Shown in pieces: positions 1 through 11,875 of a stretch of 64,000 nt of DNA. Numbering within the stretch: position 1 is the first letter of the stretch; every line of letters begins with the position of its first letter. The translations under genes were made by a program, and so were the position numbers. The stretch spans positions 124,001-188,000 of the forward strand of contig BQMJ01000017.1 in assembly GCA_025991245.1 (NCBI GenBank), given 5' to 3'. Origin of the DNA: Galdieria partita (Eukaryota; Rhodophyta; Bangiophyceae; Galdieriales; Galdieriaceae). The notes beneath the pieces were generated by a model. That model was not told where the DNA came from and searched no databases. It saw nothing but the letters and a program-made list of their open reading frames with translations.

Positions 1-277
1 CTTCATTCACCACTTTGAGTTTGTCTTTAGCATCCAACTTGGACTCCTTCTTTCCGTGAGGAACTAACTTCAAAATATCTTCCATCAAATGACGATAGCG
101 AGCTGTTATGCCCCTTGTAGAAAGAATGACTATCTTGCGCTTCCAAGCGTTTGTGTTGGTAACCTCTTCTCTGTTCACACTTTTCTCCGTTTCTTCAAAA
201 CTACTTTTGTTTTGGTGACCATCTTGCGCTTTGGCCACTGCTTTGTCCGAGTTGACGTCGACCTTTGGCTTTCCCAT
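1..277 (-). CDS. BRX1: Ribosome biogenesis protein BRX1, N-terminal part (cut by window edge)
   Basis: The minus-strand frame opens with ATG at 277 and is open to the window edge, giving 92 residues. After a charged, Lys/Glu-rich leader comes the start of a Brix domain: ILSTRGITARYRHLMEDI, then a Val-Pro-His-Gly-Lys-Lys-Glu-Ser-Lys-Leu-Asp stretch, then KDKLKVVNE. This order is the BRX1 signature within the Brix family. BRX1 is a nucleolar factor needed for early 60S subunit assembly. The rest of the gene lies left of base 1. Other Brix proteins (RPF1, RPF2, SSF1, IMP4) are less likely because the SKLDAKDKL stretch is typical of BRX1. Confidence 0.9.
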   Translation of the reverse strand, partial: MGKPKVDVNSDKAVAKAQDGHQNKSSFEETEKSVNREEVTNTNAWKRKIVILSTRGITARYRHLMEDILKLVPHGKKESKLDAKDKLKVVNE

Positions 278-478
278 GTTTTATTCTAATGGCAGACAAT
301 CGATTACAACTGCAAGTGACTTGAATATTCTGTCTTTCTATTTCATACAATATGTTGAGATACTTCATATAAAACAACAATAAGGCGATGGATATAGTAG
401 TGTGACAACAATATAAAAGTATAAATGAATGACTTTTGTGTTCCTACACAATCTCCTCAGGTCGCACAGTCTTCCACG

Positions 479-1221
479 TTATATTTCCCCTTCTTCCTTT
501 TCATCTGAATTTTCTAAAGGCATAAATACATCTGATACATATAGTTGTTTTGAATTCTGACTTTCACGATAACCCTACCAGAACAACGAATAAGTGAAAA
601 GCGAATAATCGAGAGAAGATTCTTCTCACATTTTGTTCAGGTGTTGTTCTTATCCAAATTATAGGAGACAATAAGTTTCTAAAATCTTCCGAACTCTTGA
701 CAAACTTCTACACAAAACTCAAATTTCTATTAAAAACTTTAAAAGAAGACTCTTACTTGTACCGCTTTCAACAACTCCGCATCTTCTTCAGCCAAATTTT
801 CCTCACAAGACGAGTCAGCAGTGCGTATCTCTTCATTATCTTTTGCAGAAGAAAGGAAACCGTTGTGGCGCGAACTTTCATTGGTATCATTTTCGTAGTG
901 TTGCTTCCAACTGTAACAAGTCAATCTTTCAAAAGTAGAAGAGGAAACAAGTTCCTCCAAAACTCGATCACTATCTTCTACTTCCGTTTTCGAAAAATCC
1001 CATACATCCCATTCGCCAATAACTACCAGACCACCAAAGGGAGATTCCTTCCTCCTCCTCTTTGGTTCTCTGGCAAAGCGAAATAGAGAGCCACAAAAAC
1101 TGTTGCTGCCAGGTCCAATCTTCTCTTTACGAAACGTTTCGTATTTTTCTGGTGACCAATAAGGAAATACTTTAAGTAAGTGTTTCTGTACAGTTGAGAG
1201 ATGCTTTGGCCTTTCCTCCAT
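479..1221 (-). CDS. Unknown protein, 212 residues, three exons
   Basis: Not recognised. The model is complement(479..574, 630..707, 757..1221) with introns of 55 and 49 nt (donors GTGAGA and GTAAGA, acceptors TAG). All junctions are in phase 0, and the last exon ends in an acidic tail, EKEEGEI. The open frame extends upstream from a TTG at 1248, but the first ATG is at 1221. The protein has a basic patch (KRRRKE) near residue 55 and a Trp-rich piece, GEWDVWDFS. The middle is Ser/Glu-rich and probably disordered. No domain is visible. The clean splicing supports a real gene; the function is unknown. Confidence 0.55.
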
Positions 1222-1887
1222 AAGCAATCCTCCTACTAAGAATTCCAAATAGAAGTCAAAATTACGTTCTCGTTACTTTTGTTACTTCATTGGCCGAGTT
1301 TTCCAACAAAGGACAACTTTTACCTGATGAAAAGTTCCAGCTTCATAATAACACAACTTTGTAATGAAATATCTACAGCAGTAGTATCTCATAATTCTAA
1401 TTGAGTATATTTCGCTTATTAAGTTAATGGGATGCAACTTTAAAGTTCTTTCCAAGAATCAATTGTCTCGAGTCAGCTTTAGACAGGGCTTCACAATAGC
1501 TTATACAAAGCAATTCATTTTTAAACGAAATGCCTTGGTTTTAAGTGTAGTTCCTTTAGTGACACTAAAAATCAGTTGCAACGTAGTTGATTGGATAATT
1601 GAAGGAAAGTGATAATTTGTCTATTCTTACATGTTCAAAGCAAACAAGACTGTTCTCCACTATAACAGACTCAGACTTGCAAATCATATTGGCACAAGAC
1701 CAGAAGGAACCAACTTGATTGCCTTGCAATGAGAATCCTCCAAAGAGCATTGTTTCCTGCAAAATGGGATAAGAATGAATACCAGAAATATACCTAAGAA
1801 TCCCTTCTAGCAACAAGTATAAAGTATTCTTAAATGCTAAAGACTGAAAAAGACGCTTGATTGAAAAGCATTATCGGATTCGAAAAA
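1222..1887. other. Intergenic stretch, divergent upstream region
   Basis: This lies between the start of the unknown minus-strand gene (1221) and the start of the phosphatase (1888), so it should hold both promoters. A minus-strand open frame at about 1565-1816 contains splice-like signals (acceptor TTTTGCAG near 1759, donor GTAAGAAT near 1629), but it makes no recognisable protein and I do not call it a gene. Confidence 0.4.
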
Positions 1888-2600
<713 letters not shown>

Positions 2601-2955
2601 ATTATCTTAGTTTCCAGAACATTTCTTGAGAATTTTTCAATTTATCGGTTGTTTTCATCGTATGTAGTTATACAGACTGCTTTTGAACTATGTTCCATAT
2701 TACTGGTTGGTCGCTTGCAATATAATTGTTTCATATATGGGCTTTCTATACATTGAGTGTTCAAGATAGAAAAACGCATTGAAAAGTTCTTCGAGAATAG
2801 ATTTCTTGGTCTGAAGACCTAGTTAACTTGTTTCATTGTCGAAGAAAACTCAGGACACAGCCAATAAAGTGTTGAGCTGAGCGCCAAGGCCATTCCTTTC
2901 AATTTTGCCGAGTTTCATTTCTTTCTCTGGGTTTGAGTCGTTGCACTTGAGTAAT
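2601..2955. other. Intergenic stretch between the phosphatase and squalene synthase
   Basis: About 355 bases hold the 3' end of the phosphatase transcript and the upstream region of squalene synthase. I see no open frame or repeat worth naming. Confidence 0.4.
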
Positions 2956-4491
2956 ATGGTATATCAAGTTGGTTCCCTTATTTCACTTGTTTTACACCCT
3001 GAGGAAGCCTATTCTTTACTCAGTCTTAAGCGAAGAAGCATGCGACAATCAAAAAACCGTTCTCAAGACCCCAACTGGCAGTTCTGTTATGACAGTTTAA
3101 ATAAGGTATCACGCTCTTTCGCAATGGTGATTATGGAGCTTGGGGAGGAGCTTCGAAACCCTATTTGTGTCTTTTACTTGGTACTTCGCGGTCTGGACAC
3201 TGTAGAAGATGATACTTCTGTGAATGCACAAGAACGAGCTGACTTGTGCAAAAATTTTCACAAAGTTTTACGACACAAGGGCTGGCACACTGATAGATAT
3301 GGAGCTGGAGCAGAAAAGGTTTTACAAGTTTCTTTTCGATTGGGAGATAATTTACTTGTTTTCATAGGAACTGTTGGAGAATTTTCATATTGTCATAGAT
3401 TGTTTTAATCTTGTTGCAGAACCATACCAAGAAGTGATTAGTGATATCACTCAACTTATGGGGAATGGTATGGCAAAGTTTATTGAGAGCCACGAATGCA
3501 AAACTCTTGCAGAATATGACGAATATTGTCACTATGTTGCAGGCCTTGTAGGAGTTGGGCTGACCAGAATGTTCACCATAATAGACGCTGTAGACGCAAC
3601 ATTCTGTGCAAGGGAATATCTTTCGAATTCTATGGGTTTATTTCTGCAGAAAACAAATATCATACGGGATTACTTGGAAGATATTGAAGAAGGTAGAACA
3701 TTTTGGCCCAAAGAGGTGAAGTAACTCTGTAGCGTTTCAAAGTAAGAATGCTGATATCATATAACTGCAGGTTTGGGAAGCTTATGGTTCCAAATTGGAG
3801 GATTTTAAAGAACCGAATAATATTGAATATGGACTCCACTGTTTGAATCATCTAGTCACAAATGCCTTGCGTCACGTACCGGATTGCTTGGAGTACCTTG
3901 CAGGAGCAAAAGATCGCAAAGTGTTTAATTTTGTTTCGATACCACAAGTATGTGAATAACTTGCTGCTTCTATGAATTCAAACTGAGTGGCTATGAAAAT
4001 AGGTCATGGCTATTGCAACTTTGGCAGAATGCTATAATAATCCCAATGTATTTCGAGGAAAGGTCAAAGTACGTCGAGGTATGACTGCAAAATTAGTAAT
4101 GCGTTCGACAAATATGAAAAATATTTACAAAATCTTCTACCAATATGCTGTTTTCATAAGGGATCGAATTCCTACGCAAGATCCAAATGCTTTACAAACG
4201 CGACAAGTTTTGGATAGTATAATTGCAAAGTGTTTATCTTATGTACCGATGACTCCCGATCTTACAGTTGCGAATCGCATCTCTCTCTTACTATTTGCGT
4301 TACTAAGTGCTTACTTGTTGCACCGCCGTAAGGAGAATGCTGGAGAAGGCACCATATGGCGACGTGGTGGTGTTCCTCAAGCTTGTGATGTCTTGGCAGT
4401 AGCTGCTTTCTTTGGAGTTATGATTTATCTGTTAACCTTTTTTGGTCTACAGTTTGTGAAACCACAGTATAGCACTGAGCGAAGTAGCTAA
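2956..4491 (+). CDS. SQS: Squalene synthase (farnesyl-diphosphate farnesyltransferase)
   Basis: The model is join(2956..3318, 3368..3715, 3771..3947, 4003..4491), 458 residues with all junctions in phase 0. The frame is open upstream from a TTG at 2905, but the first ATG is at 2956. The enzyme condenses two farnesyl diphosphates into squalene, the committed step to sterols, on the ER membrane. Visible motifs are SRSFAMVI, the first Asp-rich motif DTVEDDTS, YGAGAEKELLENF, and the second Asp-rich motif DYLEDIEEGRTFWP. A C-terminal hydrophobic segment (about residues 429-448) is the expected ER anchor. Length matches the family. Confidence 0.97.
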
Positions 4492-4575
4492 CTAGTAAGC
4501 CCAACAGACTTGGGAGTTTGCTGTTCCTTTCTTACTATTTTAAAGTGAATGAAACTGTTTCGGCTATACGAGACT

Positions 4576-5040
4576 TTAAAATTCCTCGGCCTTTTCCTTA
4601 TTTTCTCTCCTTATTCTTCGTATATTTGCAAGACGGAACATTCTTCGCAATTCTGACCAGGGAATATTCTCTGCAACCGCATCAACTCCACCTTGGGCAT
4701 AAAACTTAAAACTTTTCAGAAACTGTCTTAAACAAACAAGAGTCACACGGCAAACCTTGTTTACTCTCTCCACCAGATCTTCTAAAGTTGCTCGACGAGA
4801 CTTGAGAGAAAACAGCCACTCTGGATATTCTTTATCTTCCTAAGCAAACAAGTCAATCGACAGAAAACTATCAATACCCACTGCATCCACCTTTAACTCT
4901 GGTGGTTTACCGTCCTTGAAATAATTCAACGCTTCCCAACCTGAAGGTAAGTTTGCTAACGTTGTGGAAGATGAACTTTTCTTTGGGGATTTTGCTTTCG
5001 TCGCAAGTTTCCTGACAAATGACAAGCTGCAATGTGACAT
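4576..5040 (-). CDS. MRPL54: Mitochondrial ribosomal protein mL54
   Basis: The model is complement(4576..4839, 4882..5040). The intron at 4840-4881 (donor GTGGGT, acceptor TTAG) removes an in-frame stop and restores the family motif EDKEYPEWLF. The result is 139-140 residues. The N-terminus is basic and Ser-rich, as expected for a mitochondrial presequence. It is followed by a Leu-Pro-Ser-Gly-Trp segment and a C-terminal basic helix (RMFRLANIRRIRRENKEK) typical of mL54, a component of the mitochondrial large subunit. A second candidate intron of 42 nt (4723-4764) is a multiple of three and could be kept or removed without changing frame; removal joins LEDLVER to FLKSFKF. Confidence 0.8.
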
Positions 5041-5211
5041 TTGTCAATCGTCTTCACAGAAGTTGCAAAAGAGTGTCTCGTATTTAGGTGTTAGTCGGGA
5101 ACCCAATCGGGAATTGTCAATTGTTGTAAAAATTTCATCGACAGAAATTTACTGTAAACGGTAAGGTCACCAATTAGCAAAGAAACGAAAAATGTTCAGT
5201 TATTTGTTCTA

Positions 5212-6159
5212 CTACTCTTCCGTATTCTGAGAAGTGTGAGTTGACAGAGTTTTTTGGGTTCTTTTACAACTCTCTTTGGACAAATGTTCTTGATATCTTG
5301 TTAACAGTTCATGGCCTCCTTCAAGGCTCATTACCTTGCAAACGTTCAACGGATCCGAAAATCCAAAGTAAAGAGGTCCACTGATTCTTCTCCCTGGAGA
5401 CTTGGATTTTAAACATGCCTGAGTCCAAGGCCATGTAGGAGCATACCCGGTATAGGCCTTTTCGCTTTTAGGAATTTGTTTCCCTTGTAAAAGTTCCTCT
5501 TCTTGGTGTTCTTCAAGGGGTTGAATAAAGAACATTGGGCTTGCATTTTCTAGTCTTTCTATACCCATCAGCCATATTCTGCCAAACTCTCTTTTTGTAG
5601 CTCTGTATCCGATAGGATACGGATGTTTAAATTTGCAGCTATCATGGCTCAAAAACTGAAACGCCAATGGGTCTTCAACACCAACATGCTTTCCTAGGTG
5701 GTAGACTGTTGTCTTGATAGACTTTAATGTATACGGAGTAGAAATATTCTCAGGAACATAAGAATCTACAGAAGGAGAATAATGATATGTTTCATTATCT
5801 TGAGTTTCTTCTGAGTGTGCTATGTCATCCTTCAAACCTCTTTCTGATACTTTTAAAGGCTCGATATTCTCTGTTGGGACTTCTCCAGCAAGTCTCTTTG
5901 ATTTTCTACTAGGAACCAACACTTTTGTATCTTTAGTTCTCTTGACGTTATGACTCCTTGTATGATTTTTCCTGTGGACATTGTAGAGTTGATCACAAAT
6001 AGGTTTATCAAATCCGAGTGACACGAGCAATTGCTGATTTTGTTGTATCCTGCATTTCACGGCAGATTCATAGTCTCCTTCTCCTTTGTAAATACTAGAA
6101 GAACTGAATTCATCTCTCTTTCGAGCTCTAATATATTGAGAAACTTTAGGTTGATTCAT
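5212..6159 (-). CDS. FYR-domain (FYRN/FYRC-like) nuclear protein
   Basis: Single exon, 315 residues, from the first ATG at 6159. The N-terminal half is charged and includes RKSKRLAGE. The C-terminal half carries an FYRN-like piece, HPYPIGYRATKREFGRIWLM, then YTGYAPTWPWTQACLK, and then GPLYFGFSDPLNVCKVM, which resembles FYRC. FYRN/FYRC pairs occur in trithorax-type methyltransferases, JmjC demethylases and chromatin adaptors. No catalytic SET or JmjC domain is present, so an adaptor role in a chromatin complex is the most I would infer. The assignment rests on motif resemblance only. Confidence 0.6.
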   Translation of the reverse strand: MNQPKVSQYIRARKRDEFSSSSIYKGEGDYESAVKCRIQQNQQLLVSLGFDKPICDQLYNVHRKNHTRSHNVKRTKDTKVLVPSRKSKRLAGEVPTENIEPLKVSERGLKDDIAHSEETQDNETYHYSPSVDSYVPENISTPYTLKSIKTTVYHLGKHVGVEDPLAFQFLSHDSCKFKHPYPIGYRATKREFGRIWLMGIERLENASPMFFIQPLEEHQEEELLQGKQIPKSEKAYTGYAPTWPWTQACLKSKSPGRRISGPLYFGFSDPLNVCKVMSLEGGHELLTRYQEHLSKESCKRTQKTLSTHTSQNTEE

Positions 6160-7327
6160 GATTTCTGGCGCCAAATGATCAAATTCAAATGAGCTAATTT
6201 TGAGAAAACGGCCATCTGCTGCCGATCAGAAGACGACATTTCATCACATTATTCGAGAGATGTGACACCTCAAGTCTTCTATTTCTTCCAGTTACTCTCA
6301 AATGAAGCATATACAGGGTGATACCGTTCGTAACTTGTATACCAAATAACGAATACCAATATTTGCTAGTTTGTAAGAAGAACTTGTGAAACTAGATGTT
6401 CTGATATCGTAGTTCCTGATTGTCGGACCTCCTATACGACCTCAATGAGACCACTGCATTACAAGCGACCTTCTCATCTAACAATACCGAAAGTAGAGAA
6501 AGGCATTGAAAATATTCTTTCTCCGATGCAATTGAAGGACACTTGAACAGTTATTTGTATAGCAGAACCCTTACAGTTTTCATAAGACACTTCAATTTCA
6601 ACTGCAAATATCTGTGGCAGAAACGAATCAAGAAAGTAAGGAGCTACCAGATATTTGCAGCCCTGAAAGAGGTTTCGAGATTTTCAGAACAAGAGGTTCT
6701 TGTCGCGATACTTCCAGAATGCAGTTGAGCATCTCTCACTTTATCATATATACCACGTCATCTTGGCCTTTCTATTTTGTTATCGAGTATACAAGACCAC
6801 AGTCCTATAAAGCAACTAAAATGAACACTTCTGCTTTAATAGTCATGCCCTTTCACGAAGCTTGAGCAAAAAACAGATCAAGTAGGGATAAAGTAACGTT
6901 TTCACAGATCTTGAATCTCGAACGCTGTAGAAGTACATAGAAACTCTTATCAAATATGACAATTTTCCTTACTACGACTCAAATCGCTCCATTTTCACTT
7001 CATCTTTCACTCTTTCTGTGGAACACATTTGGCTAAAAGAGATAATTCTCAAGTAGAAATGTTGTGGTTTCACTTCTATAGAACCCTCGGAATCATTTCC
7101 GATTCGTCATTCTGAACCTCTTGGCCGTAATCGAATCCTGCAAGACATGAACGGATACATTTTCCGTTTATTCGAGATTCGGATCTGGAAAGCGGCCGGA
7201 CGAATTCCTTCTGCCGTATACTTCCACTTGGTGTTCTCCTGAAGAACTTGTGATTTTGTAGGCTGGTGGGACCAACAGATCAGAAGCAGCTAGGGTACGA
7301 AATAACTATAGAGTACAACTGTAGTTT
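6160..7327. other. Long intergenic stretch between divergent genes
   Basis: About 1.2 kb separates the FYR gene (minus) from the next plus-strand gene. Only short open frames occur (for example 6543-6728 and 6614-6865). They show neither family resemblance nor convincing splicing. It presumably contains two promoters and 5' untranslated sequence. Confidence 0.4.
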
Positions 7328-7998
7328 ATGTCGTTCTACCCAAGTTCTCTTGTAGCATCCCTAGATGCTGTTGAAGAGTCTAGTGACGGGCTAGTGACTG
7401 TAAGTTTGTCTTGGAATCAGTTTTCCTCATTCCTGACAATATTGTTTAGGGAAAGTTCGGCTCTTCGGTTCCTTTTTCTATTCGTGAAATCTCTGGCGAC
7501 TCCCCTGTTGGGAAACAAAAGAGGGGAGGTTATTTAAGCCAAAGTTTGAAGCCAGATATATTCAGAAGGGATTTGACAAGAACTTCGTTATATGTAGCTG
7601 AAGACCCGAGGGGGAGTAGAACTTTGACAAAACCACCCTTGTCGAAGTTGTCGATTTTGTCAGCTGGGGAAGTGACCGAAGGAGAAATCAGTTTCACTTC
7701 CTCGTCTTTGAGCGAGTCACAGACTACTATGCACGGATTCGGCGAGATGGATGAACAGGAAGTTTTCGAATTTTCTTCTCGGAGTCACTTGACGAGAGAA
7801 AGTCAAGTTACTTCTGTAAGATATGGAAGGGGAAGGTCTCCGAGCAGGAACAGTTTTGATACCCCTCGGGAGAATAGCTCAGAAAGAGATGAGGAGGAAG
7901 AAGAGAGTATTTTTGTTCCACCTCACCTTCTCGTTCAGAGAGACACACAGTCTCTTTTTGAGCGACCCTGTTCGAAGCGGATGATCAATTGGACTTGA
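7328..7998 (+). CDS. Unknown Ser/Arg-rich protein, 206 residues
   Basis: The model is join(7328..7399, 7450..7998). The intron at 7400-7449 has donor GTAAGT and acceptor TTTAG, and both junctions are in phase 0. ATG at 7328. The protein is rich in Ser, Thr, Arg and Glu with no visible fold. It has a basic, RS-like piece (RYGRGRSPSRNSFDTP) near residue 150, an acidic run (ERDEEEEES), and a hydrophobic motif (IFVPPHLLVQRD) near the C-terminus that may be a docking peptide. The composition suggests a phosphorylated, disordered adaptor, but no function is claimed. Confidence 0.65.
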
Positions 7999-9028
7999 AT
8001 TGCTTGATATAAGTTGTTATGATTCTTTTGTGCAGCTGTTTTGTTGGGATTTATGTGTTTATATTTTCATCGTATTTGAAGGTTGTCGAATGGTTTGGCA
8101 AGTTTTTAGAGAACTGGCTTCCATATTTACATATGCAGTAAGAGTATTGTATATGTAATATGAGATTGTCTGTATCACTGAGAGCAAAAGAAGATTGTTT
8201 ATAGTCGAGTTCCTTTCTTTTGAAAGAAATTCGAAAGGAAGAAAACAATAAATGCCTTTTGCCGTAATCTTGAAAGAGTGACAAGCTGTTTTTTTATTCA
8301 GTTTTGATATATTTTTAGCTATTGTTGGAGGTCTTGAAAACACTTCAACATGAGAACATGTTCTCGTAGAGTTTAATGGAATTTTCACTGTTGGTAAACC
8401 TCTTTCGTTCTTCGTTACATAAGGTTGGGAACCTATCAGTAATCTATTTACCCCAAGAAGTCTTTCAACTAGTTGCCTTTCAAGTACAAACAAGAAACTG
8501 TATATGTGACAAAATGGTTTAGCTGGAGGTAACGAAACCTTTTCTTGCAAAATCATATGAAATGAAACTTTTTACAAAAAGAACAGAGAGACAATAAAGT
8601 ACTCTTGTCACAAGCAGCCTAAAGTTGAATAAAATCGAATATTATATAGACAGCAACTGTGCTTGATACATTCACGCCATGATAAATATGTTCTTTGGCG
8701 TCGGTAACGAGACAGTAATCAATTTCGACCACACAAGTATGGAACTAAGTGTCCTTTGGAATATCTTTTTTGACGTGTTTGGTTCACTCAAAGCTTTACA
8801 ATCACTGTATATGGAACAGACTGATTAAGCAGTACAGCTGCTCTGAGGGCGCATTTTTAGATAACACGACTGAGCAAATCCATCAATAATGATGTTTACT
8901 ATGTAAGATAGTGATATACTCGTACTATATTTCATTGCATTTTGGAGTTACTGAAGAGTTACCAAAGTGCTTTCCGCGTTCACAATTTTGGATTTGTGCA
9001 TTTTTATTCCTTTCGTTGAGTATATTGA
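7999..9028. other. Intergenic stretch with one doubtful open frame
   Basis: About 1 kb lies between two plus-strand genes. The only sizeable frame is the minus-strand 8059-8556, listed separately. The final 150 bases, AT-rich and without long frames, are the likely promoter region of the SWC4 gene. Confidence 0.35.
8059..8556 (-). CDS. Doubtful open frame, 165 codons
   Basis: An ATG-initiated minus-strand frame of 165 residues in otherwise empty DNA. The first half reads like protein (for example VERLLGVNRLLIGSQPYVT). The second half is rich in Tyr, Ile, Asn and Ser, as expected for untranslated AT-rich DNA. No domain, signal peptide or convincing splice site was found. It is longer than chance frames usually are here, which is the only reason to list it. 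Confidence 0.25.
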   Translation of the reverse strand: MILQEKVSLPPAKPFCHIYSFLFVLERQLVERLLGVNRLLIGSQPYVTKNERGLPTVKIPLNSTRTCSHVEVFSRPPTIAKNISKLNKKTACHSFKITAKGIYCFLPFEFLSKERNSTINNLLLLSVIQTISYYIYNTLTAYVNMEASSLKTCQTIRQPSNTMKI

Positions 9029-10357
9029 ATGACACAAAGTTTGTACAATTTCAGTGAAGGTGTCGAGACAGAAGACAGTGTAAGGAATATAACTAGAGAA
9101 GGAAGAGGCACTCGTAGCCCTATTTATGGGAGGGACTGGACTCTTCTAGCAAACTCTGTTTCCGTCTTCCCTTCAGTTCCTTTGGGGTTATATACTGATA
9201 GGCCAATTTCTCATTGGAATTGGAAAGCTTCTCCAAACACAACAAGAGAAGACAAACTAGAACTTTTCCACTGGAGTAGAAGCGACAAAGAGGAGGAAGA
9301 CTGGATTTCGAATTTCAACAAGTCAGCCAAAATACTGAAATATACCGACTCAGAATATGAAGTCGTATGTCAAGAAGCGAACAACGATTCGTCGTGGTCT
9401 CGTGAAGAAACAGATCTCCTATTTCAGCTATGCGAAAAGTATAACCTTCGTTTTACAGTGATTTATGACCGTTGGCCTGATGAAAGACGGTCTTTGGAAG
9501 ATTTAAAAAATCGTTACTATAGTATTGCTAGAAAGTTGGCCGAAATTCGCAAGTTTGAGCCTAGTGCGAAGAATAGTGTTCTATTCAAGCAAGCTCAGGC
9601 TCTCATCGCGAATCCTTTTGACGCTGACTATGAAAGACGAAGGAAAGATCAGTTGGAAAAAGCTTTTCAATTGTCAAAGGTAAGAAATGAGTATTTTTTT
9701 AAATTATGCAGAGTTTATTCGGATTTTTAGAAGGAGCTCGACAAGGAAGAAAGCACGGTTAGAGAAGCTCGTCAGATCGAGGCCGATAGGAAGCGTCGTG
9801 CCAAGGAAAGACAGAGAATTCAAAAATTACTTGCAAAAGGAGGAGATATTAGGCACCCTGCTTCTGTGCGCTTGGTTCATTCTATTGAGTATCCTTCCAA
9901 TCAGAAGGAGCAATCTTCGAACCGACATCGGCATCCGCAAGTTGGAAACGCCTCGCTATCCGACAAGTATGACCGTAAAGGTAACTTTCCCCGTCGAAGA
10001 TATCATCCTGGTGTTTTTGAAAGGAGCAGTATTATTTATACTCCTATCAGTCATTCACAGCGGAATATTCGGAGAATGGAAGGATTCTTAGAAGAACTCG
10101 GGGTAGGCCTTCGCCCTATGCCTACTGCAACAGTTGTAGAGGAGTTTGCTTCACTTCGTTTGGATATATTGAATTACTTTGAAGCAGAAAAGGCGCTTGT
10201 TCGAAAGGAGTGGGATCTGCATAATTTGAAAGTGAAACTGTCAAAACTCCGGGGAGAAGAACCGCCTCCTGTTCCAGCTATTTTGGCAGAAAGTTCTCGC
10301 AAACAGGAAGACACAGTGGTTACTACTTCTCATCGTAAACGGAGAAAACGGCTATAG
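9029..10357 (+). CDS. DMAP1: SWC4/DMAP1 homologue (SWR1 and NuA4 chromatin complexes)
   Basis: The model is join(9029..9679, 9731..10357); the intron at 9680-9730 starts GTAAGA and ends TTTTTAG, phase 0. The product has 425 residues. The N-terminal half has the DMAP1-type segment ending KLELFHWSR. Next is a SANT/Myb-like domain (about residues 125-180, SSWSREETDLLFQLCEKYNL, later WPDERRSLEDLKNRYY). A highly charged helix spans the splice junction (about residues 205-245). The C-terminal part matches the DMAP1-specific region (EELGVGLRPMPTATVVEEF). The protein is a nuclear subunit shared by histone-exchange and acetyltransferase complexes. The next gene starts only 67 bases downstream on the same strand. 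Confidence 0.9.
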
Positions 10358-10424
10358 CTGTGTTGACATTGTGTGATCGACTTACACCGTTTCTCACCCA
10401 TCCGTCATTCCAAATTGCATTTGG

Positions 10425-10965
10425 ATGGAAATTGAGCCATCGGAAGTTGAGCCGTTTAGAGTTACGCTGAAGAATAACTTTGAACGACTTTGGCCTCATC
10501 TTGGTCTTGGAGTTACAGTAGGCTGTTTTATGGGCGGGGGTTATGGCTTAGCAATTGGTTTTGGAAGTTTAAAGTGTCTTCGAAGAACTCAGTGTGTGGT
10601 GGTTCCATCGTCGTCGTAAGTTTTAGTTTATTTCGTGTTTTTATTTTTACAGCTATTTTCTAGACCTTTTGTGCACAGTGGATATCTCTCAGGCGCATTT
10701 TGTGGAATAGCTTTTGGCTCTGGGTTTGGGGCTGGTAGATTGTTTCACTCTACTTTATGAGCAACTCTTATACTGACTGTGTTTCATAGGTATTGCTAGA
10801 GGCATTGGCTATGCTTGGTCTCTGAAGCAGTTGAACCCGTTTCCTAAGAGAATAGACCGAAACAGACCAATTATTTCTTTGAATCACTTGTATTCGTTTC
10901 CTACAGAGTTCATTCGTTGGATATACCTTGAGACGATGGCAATATGTCAAAGGTTTCACTGTTGA
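10425..10965 (+). CDS. Small glycine-rich membrane protein, possibly Mic10-like
   Basis: The model is join(10425..10615, 10664..10734, 10790..10965), 145 residues. The first intron (GTAAGT donor) must use the acceptor TTTTCTAG at 10663, because the earlier CAG gives a stop. Two hydrophobic glycine-patterned segments are visible: HLGLGVTVGCFMGGGYGLAI (about residues 24-43) and CGIAFGSGFGAGIARGIGYA (about 78-97). The second resembles the G-x-G-x-G helix of Mic10, the MICOS subunit that bends mitochondrial crista membranes. The C-terminal tail of about 45 residues is longer than in typical Mic10. Mic10 is a guess from pattern only. Confidence 0.55.
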
Positions 10966-11875
10966 GTATTGCTTGCGTTGAAACCAAACAGTTGATTCTT
11001 TTCTATATACTGCTGAAAAGAAATTTTAAGTTAAAAGTGAGTTTTGGCTGTATGTTCAGGTTACTCGGGTAGCAACTTGTAGATTGGCAATATATGGGTT
11101 GCTGTCGTGATATTGTTATTGATCTTGGTGTTGTATTCATCGGACCCAACATATGAAAGTTAAAGAGAACGATTATTCTTATTTTCATCGCTCGAAAGTA
11201 TGATCAAGTATGTTAGCAAACAAAGTCAAACAGAACTAGCTAGAATTACGACTACGTTGTACAGTACATACAAAACAAGTTTGGAGCAACAATGCTATTC
11301 GTTTGTTATACAAAAATTTCAATACATTTTCACCCGTTGTGAAGGTTACAAAATGTTATCTCGCATTTATTGGAAGTACTAAACGTTGTTGTCTGCCAAC
11401 AACAACTACAATATCATTAACAACTCAACCATCGCTTCTTTGATATTATGCTTTTGTATAAGTCATCTTGTTTTCGTCATCTGAGAGCAATCATATATGG
11501 GAAGCTCTCCATTCTTCAAAACAGTTTCAATTGACTTGCCCATATTCTGTCCGTCTCCAGTCCCAGTGAAGTTCTTCACATTCTTCCAGAAAAATCTCAT
11601 TTCAGAACATTCCTTTCAATTCATTGCAATCAATCAAAGTTTATAGTAACATTCCCTAATGTTCCTTTCAATTCGATCACGCAAACATCTCAGGAAGCAG
11701 AAAAGATTGTTGTTGCTGTCTTTCTCCCTATGCTTCTTTTTCATTCTTGCTGATGTAGCAAAGGAAGCTTCAAAATAAACAATATAATTGTTACAAGGAT
11801 CAAAGACTATGTCGAACTTTCAACTTTTCCTTCGTGCTCTTACTCTTGCAAATAGGGCTTAAGACAGAAACACAT
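10966..11875. other. Convergent intergenic stretch
   Basis: About 900 bases lie between the 3' ends of the glycine-rich gene and the acyltransferase. Only short frames are present (for example 11200-11382). No repeat or RNA structure was recognised. Confidence 0.4.

Noticed and set aside
1565-1816. Minus-strand frame with splice-like signals
   Set aside because: No ATG in a useful place, no recognisable product, and only a few residues would follow the last possible splice.
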